Shown here one piece after another: positions 53,695 to 61,463 of a DNA stretch of 64,000 nucleotides (positions are counted from its first letter, which is position 1; each line of letters begins with the position of its first letter). The DNA is from Pseudomonadota bacterium. Lineage in GTDB: Bacteria > Desulfobacterota > Desulfobulbia > Desulfobulbales > JAGXFP01. The stretch lies in contig JAHJAA010000057.1 in assembly GCA_018814305.1 (NCBI GenBank), positions 21,174 through 85,173 of the forward strand, in the 5' to 3' direction. The notes under the pieces are model-generated. The model made no database searches and was not told the origin of the DNA. It saw only the letters and a program-made list of their open reading frames with translations. The translations under genes were made by a program, and so were the position numbers.

Positions 53695-54552
53695 TCACTC
53701 TGCAGTGGGCTTTTGAGCGACAAACAGGGCACTCCATACCTTGCCGGCCACCCGGCTGATCATGGTATTGAGCTGGTCGTTGTTGAACGAATTCTGTAAT
53801 TGTCCACAGCCACAGCCGTCACCTTCGGCCACCATGCCATGGAGCATGGCCCCATCATAGATCAGCCGTTCAGCCACCGTTACCTCGCTCAGTCCTGCAT
53901 CGCGCAACCCTTGCAGATAGTGCTCCTCACTGATCGCCCCAGCCACGCAGGAAGTGTAGAGGCCCTGGTGGCCCTTAAGCTCCTCGGGAATTTCTTCAAC
54001 GACGATATCGGAGACTCGCACCCGACCGCCGGGTTTCAGGACCCTGGCGATCTCTTTGAATACCCGGTCCTTCTCCGGCGAGAGGTTGATCACGCAGTTG
54101 GAGATAACCCAGTCCACCGAAGCAGTGTCCACCGGTAGCTCTTCAATAATCCCTTTCCGAACCTCAATATTGGTCACCCCTGCAGTCGCTATATTCCTGC
54201 GGGCGGTGTTAAGCATGGCCTCGGTCATGTCGATTCCGATGACCCGTCCCTGGTCGCCGACCCGTTCAGCTGCCAAGAGCAAGTCGAAACCGGCACCACT
54301 GCCAAGGTCTAAAACCACCTCTCCTGGTTTCACCTCGGAGAAGGCCAGGGGATTGCCGCAACCAAATGAACTGGCGGCCGCTCCCGGGTTTGATTTCCGG
54401 TCCGTGTCCTGGTAATTGGCTGCCCCGATCCCCGAGATCGGTGAAGCTGTTTGGTCACAACAACTGCTCCTACCACAGCAGGAAGGAGTTGCTTTTTTGA
54501 TTGCCCGACCGTATGCCTCTGCCACCATCTCTCTTATTTGATTCGTTCCCAT
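53695..54552 (-). CDS. arsM: Arsenite S-adenosylmethionine methyltransferase
   Basis: A 285-residue cytosolic methyltransferase that converts arsenite to methylated forms. SAM motif I is VVLDLGSGAGFDLLLAA. The three conserved arsenic-binding cysteines are Cys65 (SSFGCGNPL), Cys153 (VISNCVINLS) and Cys202 (LYTSCVAGA). Extra Cys pairs at 25-26 and 31-32 (SCCGRSSCC) and a DGCGCGQ segment near the C-terminus may help gather the metalloid. ATG at 54552 follows GGTGAG; a GTG 9 nt upstream is possible. An ArsR-type gene lies about 100 nt upstream on the same strand with dyads in between. Confidence 0.92.
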   Translation of the reverse strand: MGTNQIREMVAEAYGRAIKKATPSCCGRSSCCDQTASPISGIGAANYQDTDRKSNPGAAASSFGCGNPLAFSEVKPGEVVLDLGSGAGFDLLLAAERVGDQGRVIGIDMTEAMLNTARRNIATAGVTNIEVRKGIIEELPVDTASVDWVISNCVINLSPEKDRVFKEIARVLKPGGRVRVSDIVVEEIPEELKGHQGLYTSCVAGAISEEHYLQGLRDAGLSEVTVAERLIYDGAMLHGMVAEGDGCGCGQLQNSFNNDQLNTMISRVAGKVWSALFVAQKPTAE

Positions 54553-54565
54553 TGTTCTCACCTTG

Positions 54566-54592
54566 TTTGTTTTTGTGTGCTCTTATGCACAT
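54566..54592. promoter_or_regulatory. Likely ArsR-type operator upstream of arsM
   Basis: TGTGTGC and GCACATA form an imperfect dyad with a 6-nt centre (TCTTAT), just upstream of arsM. Its half-site resembles the dyad before the arsR gene at 55013-55029 (TGCAC, TGTGTGC), which fits a shared regulator. Confidence 0.5.
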
Positions 54593-54655
54593 ATTAAATA
54601 AAATCATATCCCAAAAAGGGTGCCAATTACGTGGAATGCTGCGGTACCTGATAGT

Positions 54656-55000
54656 TTAAGGAGGGCAACACGTTGCCATACATTCCTTCAGGTTAGCAAC
54701 GATCTCTTCAAACTCATGGAGAAATGCCGCACAGTTGATGGTGTAGTAACGGTGTCTGGTCTCTTTTTCGGTGACTAGGATCCCGGCCTCGGCCATCAGA
54801 TTGAGATGACGGGAGATCACCGAGCGATCTTGGGGGAGTTGGGCCGCGATGGTGGTGATATCCGCCCGGCCATTGAGCATCAGGACCTTGAGAATCTGGG
54901 TTCGGGCTGGATCGGTAAAGGCCTTCATGAGTTTTGAATCCAGGGCCTTGACCAGTTCCTCCAAAGCCGGGGGGGCTGGGGTTCGGGTTATGAGTTCCAT
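54656..55000 (-). CDS. arsR: ArsR-family transcriptional repressor
   Basis: A 114-residue winged helix-turn-helix regulator: LMKAFTDPARTQILKVLMLNGRADITTIAAQL then DRSVISRHLNLMAEAGILVTEKETRHRYYTIN. The classic ELCVCDL arsenite site is missing; instead Cys90 and a C-terminal set Cys107, Cys111, Cys112 (ECMATCCPP) may form the metalloid site, as in ArsR variants with C-terminal ligands. ATG at 54998-55000 was chosen over longer frames because the dyad operator at 55013 then falls just upstream. Likely represses itself and arsM. Confidence 0.87.
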   Translation of the reverse strand: MELITRTPAPPALEELVKALDSKLMKAFTDPARTQILKVLMLNGRADITTIAAQLPQDRSVISRHLNLMAEAGILVTEKETRHRYYTINCAAFLHEFEEIVANLKECMATCCPP

Positions 55001-55012
55001 GGAATTTACAAT

Positions 55013-55030
55013 AGTGCATTTGTGTGCACG
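55013..55030. promoter_or_regulatory. Likely ArsR operator in front of arsR
   Basis: GTGCA and TGCAC flank TTTGTG, giving a 16-bp dyad 13 nt upstream of the arsR start codon. The DUF486 gene starts about 90 nt to the other side, so one site could serve both directions. Confidence 0.5.
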
Positions 55031-55119
55031 AGTCAAGGTGAGAATCGTACTTAATTTTCTTAATTCCGGAGGTATAATTGCCTCCTGACTTATAAAAATC
55101 ACTTACTTAGGACGGAATA

Positions 55120-55476
55120 ATGAATAAATATCTTATAACAGTGGTCCTGCTTTGTTGTAGTAATGTCTTCATGACCTTTGCCTGGTATGGCCATCTGAAA
55201 AATCTTGGTCACAGGACTTGGTTGGTAGCGGCGCTTGCCAGTTGGGGCATCGCCTTTTTTGAGTATTTGCTACAGGTGCCTGCTAACCGGGTTGGGCATC
55301 AGGTGATGAATCTCGGCCAGCTGAAGATTCTTCAGGAAGTGATTACCCTTTCTGTTTTTGTACCTTTCTCTCTGCTGTACATGAAAGAACGCCTCTCCCT
55401 GGACTATCTCTGGGCCGGGCTCTGCCTCTTGGGCGCGGTGTTTTTTTTGTTCAGGGCTCGTATATTGGGATCGTGA
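55120..55476 (+). CDS. DUF486 (DMT-like) small membrane protein
   Basis: A 118-residue protein with four hydrophobic helices and the family phrases LCCSNVFMTFAWYGHL, FEYLLQVPANRVGH, QLKILQEVITLSVFVPFSLLYMKE and YLWAGLCLLGAVFF. It resembles half of a drug/metabolite transporter. AGGACGG precedes ATG at 55120. It diverges from arsR, so shared control by ArsR is possible. Transported substrate unknown. Confidence 0.9.
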   Translation: MNKYLITVVLLCCSNVFMTFAWYGHLKNLGHRTWLVAALASWGIAFFEYLLQVPANRVGHQVMNLGQLKILQEVITLSVFVPFSLLYMKERLSLDYLWAGLCLLGAVFFLFRARILGS

Positions 55477-55642
55477 ATGGTTCACTGGTTGAAATATCCC
55501 CGATGTTGTTCTTTGGCAGTTTTCTCATCGGCTGATTATGCTACTATCTGATTCAGCGATTGATTCCCCGAATCTTACATGGCTACAGAGCAATACATGA
55601 AGTATACCGAAGGCAGCGTTAAAAAGAGTCTGTTTCCTTAAT

Positions 55643-55682
55643 GAGTCAAACCAATCAAACTAATTCACCCAATCAAACAATT
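55643..55682. repeat. AACCAAT-type 9-bp repeats
   Basis: GTCAAACCAATCAAACTAATTC then ACCCAATCAAACAATT: about four nonamer units close to CAAACCAAT. It lies between the DUF486 gene and a small Cys-motif gene, ending 13 nt before the latter's start. Third site of this family in the window. Confidence 0.65.
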
Positions 55683-55695
55683 TTTACGAGGTTCT

Positions 55696-55977
55696 ATGAA
55701 CAAGCCAGAACAGATACCGCCTGAGGATGAATTTCAGATTCGGTGCCGTAAATTGGGGCATCTCATTCATTTTGGCTACTGTCGCCAAGAGCAGGAGGGT
55801 TTGCCCTGCGCAAAGGCCTTGGACTGCTGGTATGCCTTCTTTCCGGTGGAAGAGTCTTTGCGTGGGGAACTGACGGCTGATGAATGGCGGCAGGCCTTTG
55901 ATCAGCCCCAGGTTCCCAAAGTCTTGTCTCTGGTGGAGTTGATCGAACGGGCCCAGAAGAATACCGGCAAGTTATAA
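55696..55977 (+). CDS. Small protein with four-Cys motif, 93 residues
   Basis: A soluble protein with the motif RCRKLGHLIHFGYCRQEQEGLPCAKALDCW (four Cys at about 17, 29, 38 and 44), suited to bind Zn or an Fe-S cluster, followed by a helical tail. I have the impression of a conserved deltaproteobacterial family but cannot name it. ATG at 55696 has GAGG 6 nt upstream. It stands alone. Confidence 0.65.
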   Translation: MNKPEQIPPEDEFQIRCRKLGHLIHFGYCRQEQEGLPCAKALDCWYAFFPVEESLRGELTADEWRQAFDQPQVPKVLSLVELIERAQKNTGKL

Positions 55978-56012
55978 TGGCTATTTGAGACAGGCTCCTA
56001 GGCCGTTTTAGT

Positions 56013-56825
56013 TCAGGCGGCGGGGGCTTCGGGGAGATTCAGATTGGCCAGAGCCTCCAGGCTTATCCAGAGATCATCCTCCTGGTGGGGTTCCAGGGTG
56101 AGGATCGGCCTGAGTTCGTTTACTCTGAGGTAGGCGAATAGTCCTGGAAAATCAAAGGCGCCTTGCCCGATGGCCAGATGACGGTCATGGTCGCCGTGAT
56201 TGTCATGGAGATGGAGTTGTCCCAGCCAGGGGCTGAGTGAAGGGAGCCAGTCCTGCCAGGTGTTTTTGGCAAAGGCGAGGACATGGCCCACATCCAGGCA
56301 GAATCGAGCCAGTGGCGAGTCCAGAGCGGTTAGAATCTCATGGTGCTGGGAGGGCTCCGTTTCATAGGTGTTTTCGAGCATGACCGGGACTTGCGCGGCC
56401 TCCGTTAGAGTAAGAAGTTCTCTCCAGGTGGTCGTGGCGGTCTCCAACCATTGTTCCCGGTGGAAACCGTGTTTGTTCTCTTCATAGCTTAGGTGGCAGA
56501 TAATCGATTTCGGTTGGAAAATATCGATCAGGTCAAAGGCCTTGCGGAGTTTATTGCGGCTGGCAGCCAGAATACCCGGATCAGAGGCGCCGGGGGAAAG
56601 ATCGTAGAACGGAGCATGTAACGTGCAGGAGAGGCCCTCCCGTCGAAGGCGCTCAGCCACCTCCTGAAAATCTCGGCGGGAGCAGGTGTGGAGGCAGAGG
56701 CCCTCCAGGCCGATTTCCGGTTGGAGACGATTTTTCAGAAAGGTCTCGAGCAGCCCACTCCGCAATCGATCAAACGGGGCATTGATAAAGACTCGGTCTC
56801 GCAGGGTCGTGATTTGATCAGCCAT
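56013..56825 (-). CDS. TIM-barrel sugar phosphate isomerase/epimerase family protein
   Basis: A 270-residue protein of the xylose isomerase-like TIM-barrel superfamily. Features include NAPFDRLRSGLLETFLKNRLQPEIGLEG, LSCTLHAPFYDLSPGA, PVMLENTYETEPSQH, RFCLDVGHVLAFAKNTW, and the metal-binding GQLHLHDNHGDHDRHLAIGQG, then ILTLEPH. Candidate metal ligands are the Glu, Asp and His in these strands. ATG at 56823-56825 starts ADQITTL; a longer frame runs into the Trm112-like gene, 25 nt upstream. Substrate unknown. Confidence 0.82.
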   Translation of the reverse strand: MADQITTLRDRVFINAPFDRLRSGLLETFLKNRLQPEIGLEGLCLHTCSRRDFQEVAERLRREGLSCTLHAPFYDLSPGASDPGILAASRNKLRKAFDLIDIFQPKSIICHLSYEENKHGFHREQWLETATTTWRELLTLTEAAQVPVMLENTYETEPSQHHEILTALDSPLARFCLDVGHVLAFAKNTWQDWLPSLSPWLGQLHLHDNHGDHDRHLAIGQGAFDFPGLFAYLRVNELRPILTLEPHQEDDLWISLEALANLNLPEAPAA

Positions 56826-56850
56826 TACGGTCTTGTTCGATTTAACGGCG

Positions 56851-57024
56851 TTATTGTTTTTTAAATTCTTTGGCCTCGTCGACCAACATGATCGGGATAT
56901 CGTCCCGGATTTCATAGAGCAGGTGGCAACGATCACAGATCAATCCGTTTTGCTCGGGGTTGAGTTTAACCGGATTTTTACACTTGGGGCAGGCCAGAAT
57001 GTCGAGAAGTTCCTTGTTGATCAT
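56851..57024 (-). CDS. Trm112-like (UPF0434/YcaR) zinc protein
   Basis: A 57-residue gene: MINKELLDILACPKCKNPVK, then NGLICDRCHLLYEIRDDIPIML, then a short acidic/basic tail. CPKC and CDRC are the two zinc knuckles of this family. AAAGGA lies 7 nt before ATG at 57022-57024. It is followed by the TIM-barrel gene with 25 nt between them and is divergent from the heptosyltransferase gene. In many Gram-negative genomes this small protein lies beside LPS genes. Confidence 0.9.
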   Translation of the reverse strand: MINKELLDILACPKCKNPVKLNPEQNGLICDRCHLLYEIRDDIPIMLVDEAKEFKKQ

Positions 57025-57142
57025 GTACAAATCCTTTACTGAAAGAGATGAATAAAGTTATTTCAACGCCAACAGGATATCTTGGGCGGATCAAGAAAGC
57101 AAGGCCGACCAGGGCAAGAATCCAGAACACCACGATAACCCC

Positions 57143-58210
57143 GTGAATATACTCATTGTCAAAACCAGTGCCATCGGCGATGTTACCCATACCCTGCCAG
57201 CCTTGAACTGCCTGCGCCGAGCCTTCCCGAACGCCCGGATCGACTGGGTGGTGGAAGAGGCGGCGGCCGATCTGGTGGTTGGGCACCGGGCGGTTGATCA
57301 TGTTCTGATCTCGGGTCGGAAACGATGGCTGAAAGAACTGTCGCAACACCCGTGGAGATTCTTTTCGGTTGCGCGCGAGGCCATAGCCTTTTTTCGCCGA
57401 CTGCGCGAAGTCCATTATGATCTGGGTATCGATTTTCAGGGATTGTTGAAGAGTGCGGTCCTGGTCAGGTTGGCCCGAGCCCGGCGTCGGATCGGGTTTG
57501 ACAAAGGGATGCAACATGCGGAGTCCAGCCATCTTTTTTATAATGAACGGGTGCCACCGGTGGATATGGAGGTCCACGCCCTGGATCGCGGACTGCTGTT
57601 GCTTGCCGCCATCGGAATTCCCTGCGATCAGGTGGACTATGATCTGCCCATAACCCAAGGACATCGGGCCCGGGTTAAGAATCTCCTTGCCGAAAATAAT
57701 ATTGATTCGGATCGTCCCTTCGTGGCCATTCATCCCCAGACGACCTGGCCCACCAAACATTGGGATGCCCGGAAGTTTGCCGAACTGGCCGATACGCTTA
57801 CGTCGGAAGGCTTGCCGGTGGTCTTTACCGGTGGGCCGACTGATCGAACCGCCGTTATGGAAATCACTTCTCTGATGAAGGGGGCAGCGGTAAATCTGGC
57901 CGGGGTCACTCGTTTACCGGAATTAGCGGCAATCTTCGAACTAGCTCGGGTTACCGTTGCCACCGATACCGGTCCTATGCACATCGCGGTTGCCGCCGGA
58001 AGTAGGGTAGTGGCTCTGTTTGGGCCGACTGCCCCCTGGCGGACCGGTCCCCATGGGGAAGGACATCGGGTTATTCGGGCTGAGTCGACATGTAGCCCAT
58101 GTTTCCAACGGAAGTGTGATTCCCTGGTCTGCATGCGGGGAATTACGGTGTCTGAGGTCGTTTCGGCGGTGGCTGCGTTGGTTGTACCGGTGTCTTCTCG
58201 GCGACCTTGA
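57143..58210 (+). CDS. waaC: Lipopolysaccharide heptosyltransferase I
   Basis: A 355-residue GT9 glycosyltransferase that adds the first heptose to Kdo of the LPS core at the inner membrane. The N-terminal Rossmann half starts NILIVKTSAIGDVTHTLPALNCLRRAFP and has IDWVVEEAAADLV and YDLGIDFQGLLKSA; the C-terminal half has FVAIHPQTTWPTKHW, VFTGGPTDR and VATDTGPMHIAVAAGSRVVALFGPT, typical of WaaC. Start is GTG at 57143; the next in-frame Met is far inside the protein. A run of Cys near the end (STCSPCFQRKCDSLVC) also occurs in the family. Confidence 0.92.
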   Translation: MNILIVKTSAIGDVTHTLPALNCLRRAFPNARIDWVVEEAAADLVVGHRAVDHVLISGRKRWLKELSQHPWRFFSVAREAIAFFRRLREVHYDLGIDFQGLLKSAVLVRLARARRRIGFDKGMQHAESSHLFYNERVPPVDMEVHALDRGLLLLAAIGIPCDQVDYDLPITQGHRARVKNLLAENNIDSDRPFVAIHPQTTWPTKHWDARKFAELADTLTSEGLPVVFTGGPTDRTAVMEITSLMKGAAVNLAGVTRLPELAAIFELARVTVATDTGPMHIAVAAGSRVVALFGPTAPWRTGPHGEGHRVIRAESTCSPCFQRKCDSLVCMRGITVSEVVSAVAALVVPVSSRRP

Positions 58211-58360
58211 GGTGATTTTTATCTGATGCGTTGAATTCTCCTTGGTAATCATGGTGTTGCTGTGAAGCCCGTTGACGAGGACCGGCGAATGAGCTATATT
58301 CACCATCATTGATCGGATCGTCGATCTTGATTAATCCGCAGGAATATTCATGAAGAATGC

Positions 58361-58435
58361 GGGCGATTAGCTCAGTGGGAGAGCACTGCCTTCACACGGC
58401 AGGGGTCACTGGTTCAATCCCAGTATCGCCCACCA
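58361..58435 (+). tRNA. tRNA-Val, anticodon CAC
   Basis: GGGCGAT pairs with ATCGCCC to form the acceptor stem, followed by A and an encoded CCA. The D-arm is TAGCTCAGTGGGAGAGCA. The anticodon stem is CTGCC/GGCAG around the loop TTCACAC, giving anticodon CAC (Val). The T-arm is CACTGGTTCAATCCCAGT in variant form, with the GTTCAATCC core. A terminator follows at 58446. Confidence 0.96.
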
Positions 58436-58445
58436 TGAAATTGAA

Positions 58446-58476
58446 ACGGGAGCGATTTTCGCCCCCCGTTTTTTTG
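58446..58476 (+). terminator. Intrinsic terminator after tRNA-Val
   Basis: ACGGGAGCGA and TCGCCCCCCGT form a GC-rich stem with a small internal bulge and a short loop, followed by seven T residues. It lies 10 nt after the encoded CCA end of the tRNA. Confidence 0.85.
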
Positions 58477-58731
58477 TCTCGAAACCAACCCTCCTATATT
58501 TCTCAACGATGATTTCCCCCTCCCAGGATGATTCAGACGCGCCCAGCTTTCACCTGGTCGATGATGATAGCGGTCAGAGGTTCGGGGATCAATAAGGTGG
58601 TCGTCCTCTGGACTGATTTTCGCCGCTTGACATGGTCCCCTGGGTGGTCGTACCCTGGAAAGGGAAGAAAGAACAAACGGGCTGCAAAGGTTTCGGTTGA
58701 AGGGTAATTCATCATGGACAGGAGTATAGTG
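58477..58731. other. Non-coding gap after tRNA-Val
   Basis: About 255 bases in which I see no gene. The promoter for the following small gene should be here. On the minus strand a reading frame crosses the region, but it lacks a ribosome binding site. Confidence 0.35.
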
Positions 58732-59046
58732 ATGGCACGATGGTATGATGGGCATAAAAAATTGGGACGTAATATCGATCAGTTGCAGTACCTCGATGGC
58801 CACTTCCGAGATTATTTGTTGGCCGGGGTCCTGAAATTGATCCGCCGGGATGAACCTCGTTTGCTCGATACCTTTGTTGCGGAATTTCCTTTTGAATTTC
58901 ATCGTCGCCGCTGGTACGATCGTGATCCCTATCTCTGGCTCATTATCAACGGTCTACAGTATGCCGGACTTGGACTGCAGGACGCCGTGGCCGATTTTCT
59001 TGAGGAAGAGACAAAACGGCACCAAGCCGAGACCAAGAGTGATTGA
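58732..59046 (+). CDS. Conserved-looking small protein, 104 residues
   Basis: A soluble, helical protein (ARWYDGHKKLGRNIDQLQYL, LAGVLKLIRRDEPRLLDTFVAEFP, DRDPYLWLIINGLQYAGL). No domain recognised. ATG at 58732 has AGGAG 7 nt upstream, better than an ATG 18 nt earlier. It is 31 nt before a kinase-like gene and likely in one operon with it. Confidence 0.65.
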   Translation: MARWYDGHKKLGRNIDQLQYLDGHFRDYLLAGVLKLIRRDEPRLLDTFVAEFPFEFHRRRWYDRDPYLWLIINGLQYAGLGLQDAVADFLEEETKRHQAETKSD

Positions 59047-59077
59047 TCTCACGACCGGGGGTTTGGCTGTTTTGGAG

Positions 59078-60256
59078 ATGAAAAAAAGGTCCACCAGGCC
59101 GTTTAAGGCTGCTGATGAGGTTGTGGTCTCCACGGCCCAGGCCTTTAGGGTCGCCGGGTCATTTTATTCGGCTGAGCAGATCGTTGCCGTTGATCCTCTT
59201 GGTGAGGGCAGGATTAACGATACCTTTCTGGTGCGCTTGCGGGATGGTGACGAGATGGCCGTCTTGCAGCGGATTAACTCCTTGGTTTTTCCTGAACCAC
59301 AGGTGGTGATTGGCAATCTTTTTCGTTTGCATGGCCAAGTCGGTTTCCTCTCCCGGGGAGGGGGCAGGAAGTTTCCCACCCCGGTTCGAACCGTAACCGG
59401 AGAAGAGTTCTTTTGTGATTCGCAAAACGGTTACTGGCGGGTCATCAGCTTTATTGACGGAAAACCACTTGCCGCTTTAACGACCAGCGGACAGGCCCGG
59501 GAGGTTGGCCGGATTCTGGGGGAATTTCATACCCAGGTTCGTGATCTCGATCATACGATTTTGGTCGACCCCCTGCCGGGTTTCCATGATACCCCTCGCT
59601 ATCTCAAACATTACGATCAGGTCTGCAAGAATTCGGTTCGCTTCCTTGAAGGACCAGAGCTGCGAACCAGCCGTGAGATTATCGAACGCTATCGGTCGAT
59701 GGTACCCACCTTGGAGGCGGCCCGGCACCAGGGACATCTCACCACGAGGGTGATGCACGGGGATCCGAAACTTTCCAATATTCTCTTTGATGGTGAAGGG
59801 CGCAGGGCGGTGGCTTTAATCGACTTCGATACGGTCAAAGCCGGTCTCGTCCATTATGACCTGGCCGATTGCCTCCGATCCTGTTGTAATCCGCGTGGAG
59901 AAGATTCTGGCGGAGAAATTCATTTTAATACCTCCATATGCCGGGAAATTCTAACCGGCTATTTTGAAAAGGCACCTGACATTTTCAGTCGTCCGGAAAG
60001 AGAGTACCTTTTCCCGGCCCTCCAATTGATCACCTTTGAACTGGGCCTCCGTTTTATTACCGATTATCTGGAGGGGGATTGCTATTTCCAGGTGGCCAAT
60101 CCCGATGATAATCTCCATCGGGCCTTGACCCAGTTTACCCTGGTCGAGAAGATCCGGCAGAGGGAGGCGGTGATTCGGCGGATTATCATGACCTCTGCTC
60201 ATGAAACTGGAGGAGATGCGGAGGATGGGGAACCCGGCGAGCCTTCTGGACGATAG
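59078..60256 (+). CDS. Aminoglycoside phosphotransferase-fold kinase, NahK/homoserine-kinase-like
   Basis: A 392-residue small-molecule kinase. Near the N-terminus is the ATP-binding region (GRINDTFLVRLRDGDEMAVLQRINSLVF), then the catalytic loop VMHGDPKLSNILFDGEG and the metal-binding ALIDFDTVKAGLVHYDLADCLRSCC, the APH pattern. The set resembles N-acetylhexosamine 1-kinase, but substrate cannot be proven here. The start is ATG at 59078; upstream in-frame GTG/TTG codons are possible. The C-terminal 20 residues are acidic and disordered. Confidence 0.82.
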   Translation: MKKRSTRPFKAADEVVVSTAQAFRVAGSFYSAEQIVAVDPLGEGRINDTFLVRLRDGDEMAVLQRINSLVFPEPQVVIGNLFRLHGQVGFLSRGGGRKFPTPVRTVTGEEFFCDSQNGYWRVISFIDGKPLAALTTSGQAREVGRILGEFHTQVRDLDHTILVDPLPGFHDTPRYLKHYDQVCKNSVRFLEGPELRTSREIIERYRSMVPTLEAARHQGHLTTRVMHGDPKLSNILFDGEGRRAVALIDFDTVKAGLVHYDLADCLRSCCNPRGEDSGGEIHFNTSICREILTGYFEKAPDIFSRPEREYLFPALQLITFELGLRFITDYLEGDCYFQVANPDDNLHRALTQFTLVEKIRQREAVIRRIIMTSAHETGGDAEDGEPGEPSGR

Positions 60257-60411
60257 GGGCTTCTGCCAGAGTGGATTAAATTTGACGAGAATATTCATCC
60301 TGTGAGATGCTTTTAGCATCATCCAGATCGATTTAACAAAAGGCCTGTTCATCTAAACTGGGGAGTTTCTCCAATTGTCCGGATGGTTCTTCCAGGCCAA
60401 CATCCTCCCTG

Positions 60412-60563
60412 ACCGTGGAAGCCGGAGCCTCCTTTGGTCGGGGACTCTTGAGGAGATGAATCCTAAGGAACAAGCCCTGCAGTCAGGAATTCAGCGCTTT
60501 CTCACCAAACCGTTGAGTGGGTCGGAGTTGACTGCTGTTATCTGTGAACTGTTGAATCCTTGA
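60412..60563 (+). pseudogene. Remnant of a response-regulator receiver domain
   Basis: The frame ending at 60563 reads LLWSGTLEEMNPKEQALQSG then IQRFLTKPLSGSELTAVICELLN, which is the last third of a receiver domain (beta4 to alpha5, with the conserved Lys of TKP). The same region in the hybrid kinase of this window is IILCTGYSEMINAEKARAMG ... LQKPV. Nothing upstream supplies the phospho-acceptor Asp, so this is a truncated copy of a kinase or regulator gene. It sits between the kinase-like gene and the HNH gene. Confidence 0.7.
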
Positions 60564-60634
60564 GGGCGCGGAATCAATTTGGAAGTTTGAATCGGCGCTA
60601 TTTCTTCCAGGGAAAGATCGGAACCGGGATATTG

Positions 60635-60970
60635 TTAATCGTTATCTTCGGTTGGGCGATGGGGTTTCTGCAGCATTTTCCCGAGAGCGGCAAAGGGGGA
60701 GTGGGTGACCTCTGTTTTGTTGACTCCATCCTGATTGGGCCCGCTCTGCCATTGGGCCTCGAGGGCGCGGGAGTGCTCGTTGTCGTGACAGTAGATGCAG
60801 AGCAGCTCCCAGTTGCTCCCGTCGGGGGGGTTGTTTTTATAATTGTGATCCTTGTGATGGACGGTCAGTTCCTGCAGTTTCTTGCCGGAAAACTCCCGCC
60901 CGCATTTGGCGCAGACCCAAGGAAGGATCTTCAGGGCCTGGTTCCGGTATTCAAGGTGTTTTGAGTTCAC
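60635..60970 (-). CDS. HNH endonuclease-family protein, YajD-like
   Basis: A 111-residue protein with the YajD-type HNH motif: zinc ligands Cys20 and Cys23 (WVCAKCGREF), the active-site HHKDHN at 38-43 after LQELTV, and Cys58, Cys61 (ELLCIYCHDNEH). It ends with a conserved NPFA-like phrase (THSPFAALGKML). YajD proteins are conserved but their substrate is unknown. Start is taken as GTG at 60970 with AGGT upstream, which matches the length of E. coli YajD; a TTG at 61015 would add 15 residues. Confidence 0.85.
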   Translation of the reverse strand: MNSKHLEYRNQALKILPWVCAKCGREFSGKKLQELTVHHKDHNYKNNPPDGSNWELLCIYCHDNEHSRALEAQWQSGPNQDGVNKTEVTHSPFAALGKMLQKPHRPTEDND

Positions 60971-61086
60971 GTCGTTACCTGAAAGTATGATCTGGGTAAC
61001 TTCATTTTTCGTCAAGCTGGATTGGGGGTAATATCCACAATTACGCCCAATCCAGACCTGCCTGAAAATAATAAACCAGCGGTGAT

Positions 61087-61206
61087 TTAATAATCCTTAC
61101 CCGACGCCTTGTCGGCCTTCTTGGATTTTTTGGCAGCCTTCTTTTCCTTCAAGGTCATGGCTGGTTTCTTTTTCTCAGCCTTAATACTCTTATGTTCCTT
61201 GGTCAT
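61087..61206 (-). CDS. Very small Lys-rich protein, 39 residues
   Basis: ATG at 61204-61206 has AGGAGT 7 nt upstream, and the frame reads MTKEHKSIKAEKKKPAMTLK then EKKAAKKSKKADKASGKDY. It is highly basic, probably disordered, and could bind nucleic acid or ribosomes. Similar short Lys-rich genes occur in other bacteria, but no function is known to me. It was judged real from its ribosome binding site and clean start and stop. Confidence 0.65.
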   Translation of the reverse strand: MTKEHKSIKAEKKKPAMTLKEKKAAKKSKKADKASGKDY

Positions 61207-61463
61207 GACGTTTACTCCTGATGGTTGTTGGTTCGTGGGATACAGTCCTTAGAATTAATGATATCATAACTTGTTTTTCACCATAGTAATCATCAATGAT
61301 CAATAAAAATTTGTTCCGGAAAAGAATTTATTGCCCTTGGGTCGATCGGTATGCTTCTCTTGCCATATTCAACCATGAGGTGCAGGAGGCGTTTGGCGAT
61401 TGTTCTCGCGAACGAAAATAAAAGTGCATGGGTCTTATAAAGACTAAGTGCGTCAGGTGATTC

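Noticed and set aside
58477..58731. A second tRNA after tRNA-Val
   Set aside because: No cloverleaf or GTTCRA arm could be found; only the one tRNA is supported.
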